Origin: Chloroflexota bacterium | GTDB lineage: Bacteria; Chloroflexota; Anaerolineae; UBA3071 | Reading direction: 5' to 3' | NCBI GenBank assembly: GCA_014383605.1 | Contig: JACNHM010000410.1 | Location: forward strand, 1 to 31,315 | Length of the DNA: 31,315 nt | Shown here: positions 24,588-31,315 of the stretch, piece by piece | Numbering within the stretch: position 1 is the first letter of the stretch | How the letters are laid out: every line of letters begins with the position of its first letter | Made by a program: the position numbers and the translations under genes | The notes under the pieces: model-generated | The model's database searches: none | The model's input: the letters and a program-made list of their open reading frames with translations, nothing else | What the model was told of the DNA's origin: nothing

Positions 24588-24616
24588 TTGCTCGCACCGC
24601 CAAAGTGAGGTATAAT
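24588..24616 (+). promoter_or_regulatory. Sigma70-like promoter for the UPF0175 gene
   Basis: -35 TTGCTC at 24588-24593, a 17-base spacer, and a perfect -10 TATAAT at 24611-24616, about 50 bases before the start codon at 24674. It stands back to back with the Uma2 promoter. Confidence 0.65.
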
Positions 24617-24673
24617 TTGAAGGGTGGAAGTTGAGAAGGTGCTGAGGCTGTGCGAGCATAGGAGGGGTCAGAA

Positions 24674-24997
24674 ATGTCGGTTCAAGCATGGAATCTGGAA
24701 CAACTGGTCAAGCTCAGACGCTACCAGCCAGAGACAGTTGATCGTGCTGTCGAAGAGTTATTGGGACAACGTCAAGACTTGCGTTGGTCGGTAGTCGTGG
24801 GGGCTTACCTTGACGGAGAGATCAACCTGAGCAAGGCGGCTGAGTTGCTGGGAATGCACCGTCTCGAATTGCGAGAACGCTTCATCGCTCAAGGAATCCC
24901 CCTGCGTATCGGCCCCGAGAACCTGGAAGAGGCTAAAGCCGAACTGGCCGCTATCGAAGCCTGGAACACAGAAGCTGAGAGGTCCAGGCAACCATGA
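24674..24997 (+). CDS. UPF0175 family protein, putative antitoxin
   Basis: A 107-residue protein starting at ATG 24674 behind GGAGGGG. The core GAYLDGEINLSKAAELLGMH followed by RLELRERFIAQGIPLRIG is the UPF0175 helix-turn-helix-like motif. Such proteins are commonly encoded just upstream of PIN-domain toxins and are taken to be the antitoxin and transcriptional regulator. Here the stop overlaps the ATG of a PIN-like reading frame (ATGA), as in intact pairs, but that partner is truncated. The N-terminal half is helical (VKLRRYQPETVDRAVEELLG). Confidence 0.85.
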   Translation: MSVQAWNLEQLVKLRRYQPETVDRAVEELLGQRQDLRWSVVVGAYLDGEINLSKAAELLGMHRLELRERFIAQGIPLRIGPENLEEAKAELAAIEAWNTEAERSRQP

Positions 24998-25167
24998 CCG
25001 TCTTGCTGGATAACACGGTTCTGAGCAATTTCGCCTCGGTCCAGCAGCTCGGCTTGGTTCCTCTGGCTTTTGTCGAGGATGTTGCGACTACCCCTACTCC
25101 AGTAACAGCTCCCCCGTTCCAGCAGCGGCCCGATATCCACGCAGGCTCGGCCCAACGACCTCGCTGA
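24994..25167 (+). pseudogene. Truncated PIN-domain toxin remnant
   Basis: A 57-codon frame starting at ATG 24994, overlapping the UPF0175 stop. It begins MTVLLDNTVLSNFASVQQLG, the first strand of PIN-domain toxins with the first catalytic Asp (LDNTVLSNF). Similarity is lost after FVEDVATTP (about residue 35), and the frame stops after a Pro/Arg-rich unrelated tail. Full PIN toxins are about 130-170 residues with three or four acidic residues, so this one cannot form an active site. Neither other plus frame resumes the domain in the next 100 bases, so deletion or replacement is more likely than a single frameshift. Confidence 0.65.
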
Positions 25168-25241
25168 GCGTCCCGTTTCCGCGGCCAGCCAATCCGGTAG
25201 TCTCCCCTAACCGTGTTCATGCCAGTTTCGATCGGTTTTCA

Positions 25242-25308
25242 ACCGCGGAGACCGCCGAGCACGCTGAGAGAAGCAGAGAGTCTCTGCGTGCTCCGTGCGC
25301 TCTGCGGT
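25242..25308. repeat. Inverted array of 9-bp units
   Basis: Left half: ACCGCGGAG (25242-25250), ACCGCCGAG (25251-25259), CACGCTGAG (25260-25268). Right half: CTCTGCGTG (25282-25290), CTCCGTGCG (25291-25299), CTCTGCGGT (25300-25308). The halves are approximate reverse complements and would fold into a hairpin. A perfect CGGTT-TTC-AACCG hairpin overlaps the left edge (from 25233). Confidence 0.8.
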
Positions 25309-25322
25309 GACGAAAGGACATC

Positions 25323-25422
25323 CTGGTCTCCCGACCAGCAGCCAGCGGCGTGGGACTTAGTTCCCTGTTGGTTTCCTGGAGTTCTCTGCTGGTCTCCCGA
25401 CCAGCAGCCAGCGGCATGGGAC
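25323..25422. repeat. 34-bp direct repeat in two copies
   Basis: Copies at 25323-25356 and 25389-25422 differ at one position (G or A at base 28). Each starts with the hairpin CTGGTC-TCCC-GACCAG. The 32-base interval contains two related sequences of about 20 bases (beginning AGTTCCCTG and AGTTCTCTG). Located 64-163 bases before the mfd start. Confidence 0.9.
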
Positions 25423-25423
25423 G

Positions 25424-25472
25424 GCGGTCAGGAGACCGCCTCGAACAAAGAGGAGACCGCCTTGAACAGAGA
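25424..25472. repeat. 21-bp tandem repeat (two copies) with adjoining hairpin
   Basis: 25431-25451 and 25452-25472 are tandem 21-base units, both starting GGAGACCGCC and differing at two positions. The sequence GGCGGTC-AGGA-GACCGCC at 25424-25441 is a perfect 7-bp hairpin that overlaps the first unit. These repeats end 13 bases before the mfd start codon. Confidence 0.85.
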
Positions 25473-25485
25473 TGTGTAGCGAGCG

Positions 25486-28400
25486 ATGAATCTGCGAGGG
25501 CTCCCGCCACTGCTACGGGAGGTGCCGGCCTACCAGCAGTTGCTGCAAGGGCTGAAAACAGGCGAGGGCAGGCCAGAACCGCTGGCGCTGCTCCTCGCGG
25601 CGCGTCCCTTCGTAGCCGCCGCCCTGGCCTCGGACCTGAACCGACCGCTCGTCGTGGTCACCGCTCGCAGTGAACGGGTTCAGCAGTGGGCAGACGAGCT
25701 GCGGGTGTGGCTGGGCGACCCCGATCGCGTGCACCTCTTCGCCGATCCCGACGCCCTGCCCTACGAACGCATCCCCTGGTCGCGGGAAACGAGGCAACAG
25801 CGGCTGAGAGCGCTTGTGGCGCTCACCCAATACCCAATATCCAATACCCAATCGCAAACCCCAAATCGCCAATCGCCAATCGTTTTGGTCTCAGCCCGAG
25901 CGCTGATGCAGAAGACTCTGCCACCGCGGGAGCTGCGGCTGGCCTTGCGCCCGCTGCGCCGCGGCCAGATCGTGGATCTGAACAGTCTGCTGGAACGATG
26001 GGTAGGCCTGGGCTACCAGCCGGTGAGCGTCGTCGAGGAGGCGGGCAGCTTCAGCCGGCGCGGCGGCATCGTGGACGTCTTCCCGCCCAACTTAGAATGG
26101 CCCGTGCGGCTGGAGCTTTTCGGCGACCAGGTGGACAGCCTGCGCACCTTCGACCCCGCCACCCAGCGCACGCGGGATCACGTGGAGCAGGTGCTCATCG
26201 GCCCCGCCACGGAAGCGCTGACGAAGCATGGACCACAGGCCGCCGAACGGCTGGCAACGCTCGACTTGCCCTCTTGCCACGCCTTGACGCGGCAGAGGAT
26301 GGCGGAGGAACGGGAGAAACTGGCTCAGGGTAGTGGCTTCCGCGGCGTGGAGTTCTACCTGCCCTACGTCTACAGCCAGCCGGCCCTGTTGCTGGACTAC
26401 CTGCCGCCCGAGGGGCTGTTGCTCGTCGAGGATGTCGCCGAGCTGGCCACCACCTGGGCCGACCTGGAGGAACAGGCCGTCCGCTTGCAGCAGGACCTGA
26501 CCGCCGCCCGCGAGCTGCCGGCGGGTTTCCTCCCTCCCTACTTCCCATGGCAAGCCATGGCCGAACGGCTGGCCACGCGCCAGCAGAGCGGCACCGCGCT
26601 CACCCTCGGCCTGGGAGGCTTCGATGGCCGCCCCGCGGCCACCAGATCGCCCCTGGCTCAAGCCTTTGCGCCTGGCCCGCGCTACGGCGGACGGCTGCGG
26701 CAGGTTCTGGATGACGTCCTGCGCTTGCGGGCGGAGGGACAGCGGCTGGTCCTGATCACGCGGCAGGCTCCCCGCCTGGCCTCGCTGCTGAGCGAAATCG
26801 GCCCGACGACGACCGTCGTCGAGGAGGTGAGCGAGCCGCCAGCGCCCGGCAGCCCCGCCGTCGTCCAGGGGACCTTGGCTGAGGGATGGACACTGAGTGG
26901 TCAGGGATCAGTGATCAGTGATCAGGGAACCGCTTCTCCCTTGTGCCCCGTTGACCTATTACTTCTTACCGACACCGAGTTGTTCGGCTGGGCGGCGCCC
27001 TATCACCGGCGCAGGCCGCGGCCGCGGCCCGTCGCCCCGGAGGCCTTCTTCGCCGAGGTGCAGCCAGGCCACCTCGTGGTGCACATCGAGCATGGTATCG
27101 GCCTGTTCCAGGGGCTGACCCCGCTGGACGTCAGCGGCGCGGAGCGAGAGTACCTGCAGGTGGACTACGCCCAGGGCGACAAGCTCTACGTGCCCGTACA
27201 CCAGGCCGACCGGCTGTCTCGCTACGTGGGGGCGACCGATGCGCCTCCCGTGCTGCACCGTCTGGGCACCGCCGACTGGGCACTGGTCAAACGACGCGCC
27301 CAGCGAGCCGTGGCCGATCTGGCCGAGGAACTGCTGGCGCTCTACGCCGCCCGCGAGGTGGTGCAGGGTTACGCCTTTGGGCCCGACAGCCCCTGGCAGA
27401 CGGAGCTGGAAGCCGCCTTCCCCTACGTGGAGACCGAAGACCAACTCGTGGCCGTGGACGAGGTCAAGGCGGACATGGAGCAGGTCAGGCCCATGGATCG
27501 CCTCATCTGCGGCGACGTGGGTTACGGCAAAACGGAGGTGGCCCTGCGGGCGGCTTTCAAGGCGGTGATGGACGGCAAGCAGGTGGCCCTGCTCGTGCCC
27601 ACCACCGTGCTGGCCCAGCAGCACTACCAGACCTTCACCGAACGGCTGCGCCCTTTCCCCGTGGCAGTGGAGATGCTCTCCCGCTTCCGCACCCGCACGC
27701 AGCAGAAGGACGCCGTGGAGCGGCTGCGCAAGGGCGCGGTGGACGTCGTCATTGGCACGCACCGCTTGCTTTCCAAGGACGTGGCCTTCAAGGACCTGGG
27801 GTTGCTCGTCGTGGACGAGGAGCAGCGCTTCGGCGTGAGCCACAAGGAGAAGATCAAGCAGATGCGGCAAGAGCTGGATGTGCTCACGCTGACGGCGACG
27901 CCCATCCCGCGCACACTGTACATGTCCCTCAGCGGTGTGCGGGACATGAGCACCATCAACACGCCGCCCGAAGAGCGGCTGCCCATCCGCACCACGGTGA
28001 CCGAATACGACGAGACGCTCATCCGCCAGGCCATTCTGCGGGAGATGGACCGCGGCGGCCAGGTCTACTTCGTGTTCAACCGTGTGCGGGGCATCCTGCA
28101 GATGACCGAGCGGCTGAAGCGACTGCTGCCCGACGTTAGCTTTGCCATAGGCCATGGGCAGATGCGGGAGCGGGAGTTGGCTGCGGTGATGGCCGATTTC
28201 GCCGCCGGCCGGTACGACGTGCTGGTCTGCACCTCCATCATCCAGAGCGGCCTGGACATCCCCAACGTCAACACCATCATCATCCACCGCGCTGACCGCT
28301 TCGGCCTGGCCGACCTGTACCAGTTGCGCGGCCGCGTGGGGCGCAGTGCGGTGCGCGCCTACGCTTACCTGCTCTACGACAAGCACCAATCGCTCAGCCT

Positions 28401-29091
28401 GATCGCTCGCCAGCGTCTGGAAACCATCTTGGAGGCCAGCGAGCTGGGGGCCGGCTTCCAGATCGCCATGCGTGATCTGGAAATCCGCGGCGCCGGTGAG
28501 CTGTTGGGTGCGCGGCAGCACGGGCACATCGCTGCCGTGGGGTTCGATCTCTACACGCGGCTGCTGGCGCAGTCAGTGCAGGAGCAGCGGGAGAAGGGAC
28601 GGGGGATAGGGGATAAGGGAAGTGGGCTGGCGCGTGAACCACAGGCCGACCCGCTCGCTCCGCCGGTAGCGCTGGAACTGCCGCTGCCTGCCCGCATCCC
28701 CGAAAGCTATGTGGCGGAGACCTCGCTGCGCTTGCGGCTCTACCGCCGCTTGTCTGGTCTGACCGATGCCGAAGCCGTAGCGGAGATGGCGCAGGAACTG
28801 GCCGACCGCTTCGGGCCGCTGCCAGAGGAGATGGTCAACCTGCTGTACGTGGTGCGGGTGAAGATCCTCTGCCTGCGGGCGGGGGTGAGCGCTATCTCTC
28901 AGGAGGAGGGGGAGTTGGTGCTGCAATGCGACGCGCTGGCCGGTGTGGATCGGGCAGCGCTGCAGCGGCGGCTGGGGCCTGCTGTGCGCGTGGGCGCGCG
29001 TCAGATCTGGCTGCCGATGAGCGGAGGAACAGGCTGGCAGGAACCACTGCTGCGGGTGCTGCGGACGATAGCCGCGTTCACAGCGTCTTGA
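25486..29091 (+). CDS. mfd: Transcription-repair coupling factor Mfd
   Basis: A 1201-residue protein, normal length for the family. It frees RNA polymerase stalled at DNA lesions and recruits UvrA. The N-terminal UvrB-like region (about 1-330) has [11 protein letters not shown] and [14 protein letters not shown]. The polymerase-interaction (CarD-like) domain at about 520-585 has [20 protein letters not shown] and [18 protein letters not shown]. The translocase motor shows Walker [18 protein letters not shown] (about 675), [10 protein letters not shown] (about 775), [16 protein letters not shown], and [13 protein letters not shown]. The C-terminal domain is complete ([15 protein letters not shown]). 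Start ATG 25486 has no ribosome site. Three loops carry heptad-repeat inserts in frame: about residues 114-132, 470-489 and 1035-1046. Confidence 0.96.
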   Translation: MNLRGLPPLLREVPAYQQLLQGLKTGEGRPEPLALLLAARPFVAAALASDLNRPLVVVTARSERVQQWADELRVWLGDPDRVHLFADPDALPYERIPWSRETRQQRLRALVALTQYPISNTQSQTPNRQSPIVLVSARALMQKTLPPRELRLALRPLRRGQIVDLNSLLERWVGLGYQPVSVVEEAGSFSRRGGIVDVFPPNLEWPVRLELFGDQVDSLRTFDPATQRTRDHVEQVLIGPATEALTKHGPQAAERLATLDLPSCHALTRQRMAEEREKLAQGSGFRGVEFYLPYVYSQPALLLDYLPPEGLLLVEDVAELATTWADLEEQAVRLQQDLTAARELPAGFLPPYFPWQAMAERLATRQQSGTALTLGLGGFDGRPAATRSPLAQAFAPGPRYGGRLRQVLDDVLRLRAEGQRLVLITRQAPRLASLLSEIGPTTTVVEEVSEPPAPGSPAVVQGTLAEGWTLSGQGSVISDQGTASPLCPVDLLLLTDTELFGWAAPYHRRRPRPRPVAPEAFFAEVQPGHLVVHIEHGIGLFQGLTPLDVSGAEREYLQVDYAQGDKLYVPVHQADRLSRYVGATDAPPVLHRLGTADWALVKRRAQRAVADLAEELLALYAAREVVQGYAFGPDSPWQTELEAAFPYVETEDQLVAVDEVKADMEQVRPMDRLICGDVGYGKTEVALRAAFKAVMDGKQVALLVPTTVLAQQHYQTFTERLRPFPVAVEMLSRFRTRTQQKDAVERLRKGAVDVVIGTHRLLSKDVAFKDLGLLVVDEEQRFGVSHKEKIKQMRQELDVLTLTATPIPRTLYMSLSGVRDMSTINTPPEERLPIRTTVTEYDETLIRQAILREMDRGGQVYFVFNRVRGILQMTERLKRLLPDVSFAIGHGQMRERELAAVMADFAAGRYDVLVCTSIIQSGLDIPNVNTIIIHRADRFGLADLYQLRGRVGRSAVRAYAYLLYDKHQSLSLIARQRLETILEASELGAGFQIAMRDLEIRGAGELLGARQHGHIAAVGFDLYTRLLAQSVQEQREKGRGIGDKGSGLAREPQADPLAPPVALELPLPARIPESYVAETSLRLRLYRRLSGLTDAEAVAEMAQELADRFGPLPEEMVNLLYVVRVKILCLRAGVSAISQEEGELVLQCDALAGVDRAALQRRLGPAVRVGARQIWLPMSGGTGWQEPLLRVLRTIAAFTAS
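25826..25881. repeat. Heptad array 1 inside mfd
   Basis: Eight 7-bp units: CCCAATA twice, TCCAATA, CCCAATC, GCAAACC, CCAAATC, GCCAATC twice. It is read in frame as a polar stretch rich in Gln, Asn, Ser and Pro between LRALVAL and [11 protein letters not shown], where other Mfd proteins have a short connection. The composition is AT-richer than the surrounding gene. Confidence 0.85.
26894..26928. repeat. Heptad array 2 inside mfd
   Basis: Five 7-bp units: TGAGTGG, TCAGGGA, TCAGTGA, TCAGTGA, TCAGGGA. It is read in frame as [10 protein letters not shown] within the connection between LAEGWTL and [12 protein letters not shown], just before the polymerase-interaction domain. Confidence 0.8.
28589..28623. 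repeat. Heptad array 3 inside mfd
   Basis: Five 7-bp units of GGGANNN form: GGGAGAA, GGGACGG, GGGATAG, GGGATAA, GGGAAGT. It is read in frame as [13 protein letters not shown] in the linker before the C-terminal domain, a part of Mfd that varies in length between species. Confidence 0.75.
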
Positions 29092-29216
29092 ATGAGTAGC
29101 AACTGTCCGAAACCAACGCGTGGATAGGAAGTGAGATTCGTCTTTTGGCAAAAGATGTGAGATAATGAGAGTGGGCTGCGCCACGCCCAAGTTGCTTAGA
29201 AATGAAGAGGAGGACA

Positions 29217-29972
29217 ATGGCAAGCGATCTGCAGTACGAAATCAGCGGCACCACCCTTCCGGTGGTCACGATTCAACTCGAGCCCGGTCAGAAAGTCTAT
29301 TCCGAATCGGGTGGCATGAGTTGGATGAGCGGCAATGTGGAGATGGAAACACACAGCGGCGGCGGGCTGGGACGCATGTTCAAGCGCACCATCTCCGGTG
29401 AATCCCTCTTCATCACAGACTTCTTCGTCTCCCGGGACAGCGGCACCGTCGCTTTCGCCTCCGAGTTCCCGGGCAAGATCATCCCTCTGGAGCTGGCGGA
29501 GGGGCAGAGCATGATCGTACAGAAAGATGCCTTCATGTGCGCCGACAAGTCAGTGGACATGGACATGCACTTCCGCAAGCGACTGGGCGCGGGTTTCTTC
29601 GGCGGCGAAGGGTTCATCCTGCAGCGGCTGACGGGGCCGGGGCTGGCCTTCGTGGAGCTAGACGGCGAGGTCGTCGAGTATGACCTGCAGCCAGGGCAAT
29701 TGCTCAAGGTAGACACCGGCCACGTGGCCATGTTCGAGCCGACGGTGGATTTCGATATCACCATGCTCAAGGGCTTCCGCAACATCCTGTTCGGCGGCGA
29801 AGGGCTCTTCCTGGCCACGCTGCGCGGCCCGGGCAAGGTCTACCTGCAAACGATGCCCATGCTGAAGCTGGCGAGGAAGATCTTGCAGTTCCTGCCGCAG
29901 ACCAAAGGCGGAGGTGGTGGCTCCAGCGGCGGCCTGAACATTGACCTGGGCAGCCTTCTCGGCGGCGATTGA
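29217..29972 (+). CDS. AIM24 / TIGR00266 family protein
   Basis: A 251-residue protein starting at ATG 29217 behind GAGGAGG; an in-frame ATG at 29202 lies before this ribosome site and is less likely. It shows the AIM24-type beta-fold pattern: [63 protein letters not shown]-like [26 protein letters not shown] and [20 protein letters not shown]. The C terminus is Gly/Ser-rich. Bacterial members have no established biochemical function; the yeast relative Aim24 acts in mitochondrial membrane organisation. A weak promoter may end in GATAAT (29161-29166). The 110-base gap after mfd holds a small hairpin (CTTTT-GGC-AAAAG) and nothing else clear. Confidence 0.9.
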   Translation: MASDLQYEISGTTLPVVTIQLEPGQKVYSESGGMSWMSGNVEMETHSGGGLGRMFKRTISGESLFITDFFVSRDSGTVAFASEFPGKIIPLELAEGQSMIVQKDAFMCADKSVDMDMHFRKRLGAGFFGGEGFILQRLTGPGLAFVELDGEVVEYDLQPGQLLKVDTGHVAMFEPTVDFDITMLKGFRNILFGGEGLFLATLRGPGKVYLQTMPMLKLARKILQFLPQTKGGGGGSSGGLNIDLGSLLGGD

Positions 29973-30012
29973 GATCTTATCCGAAAAGTCTGCAGAAGCG
30001 GCGCCTATCTGT

Positions 30013-30046
30013 TTCAGGTTTCGAGTTCGTGGTTCGGAGTTCGCGG
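30013..30046. repeat. Heptad-like array before the membrane-subunit remnant
   Basis: Five units of 6-7 bases of TTCGNGG form: TTCAGGT, TTCGAG, TTCGTGG, TTCGGAG, TTCGCGG. The array ends 1 base before the GTG at 30048 where recognisable membrane-protein sequence begins, so it may mark the break-point of that truncated gene. Confidence 0.7.
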
Positions 30047-30047
30047 G

Positions 30048-31315
<1,268 letters not shown>

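Noticed and set aside
24998..25240. Frameshift repair of the PIN toxin
   Set aside because: The other two plus frames after position 25080 encode Ser/Pro/Arg-rich sequence without PIN motifs, so a single shift does not restore the domain.
25323..25422. CRISPR-like pattern: 34-bp repeat, 32-bp interval, 34-bp repeat
   Set aside because: Only two copies, the interval itself consists of related repeats, and no cas gene is nearby. It is better described as a direct repeat in a repeat-rich gap.
26959..28527. 522-codon minus-strand frame opposite mfd
   Set aside because: Antisense shadow of the conserved motor domain of mfd; His/Gln/Gly-rich with no motif.

Overview
The window looks like a high-GC bacterial chromosome segment, most likely from the phylum Chloroflexota (Anaerolineae-like). 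This is inferred from the Val/Glu-rich linker ending in VVVTATPEP on the solute-binding lipoprotein, the Pro-Thr-linked surface protein with a one-repeat extracytoplasmic domain, an 831-residue guanylyltransferase/phosphomutase-like fusion, two DegV paralogues and many short-unit repeat arrays. No rRNA, tRNA, CRISPR array or classical insertion sequence was seen.

Layout. (1) 1-10890, minus strand: one long catabolic/transport operon read leftwards from a sigma70-like promoter at 10862-10890. It encodes a family-5 solute-binding lipoprotein, the four other Opp/Dpp-type ABC transporter parts, a universal stress protein, an ornithine-cyclodeaminase/SbnB-family enzyme, an octopine/nopaline-type dehydrogenase, a frameshifted saccharopine-dehydrogenase-like protein and the start of an enolase-superfamily enzyme. 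Three enzyme families that act on C-N linked, opine-like compounds lie side by side behind one importer. (2) 11023-13518, minus: nucleotidyltransferase fused to a degenerate phosphohexomutase domain. (3) 13753-17805, plus: YqeY, a PgpH-type 7TM-HD phosphodiesterase, a YbeY-DgkA fusion and a small transglycosylase-like protein. (4) 17814-22089, minus: FabH with a C-terminal tail, then a module of ECF sigma factor, DegV protein and small single-span membrane protein under a strong promoter, with a second DegV gene upstream. (5) 22205-29091: a secreted/anchored protein, peptidyl-tRNA hydrolase, and transcription-repair coupling factor Mfd. Between pth and mfd lie a Uma2-family gene, a UPF0175 gene, a truncated PIN-toxin remnant and repeats. 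(6) 29217-31315, plus: an AIM24-family protein, a remnant of a membrane subunit, and the first 332 codons of an F1-ATPase beta subunit that appears to open its own operon.

The most unusual structural signal is a set of short tandem arrays with 7-, 8- or 9-bp units, all between 22.2 and 30.1 kb. Three are built as inverted pairs able to fold into long hairpins; one of these fills the whole predicted 5' leader of a gene. Three others lie in frame inside mfd, in loop positions. Unit sequences differ from array to array, so they are not copies of one element.

All product names come from reading motifs by eye; no database search was possible.
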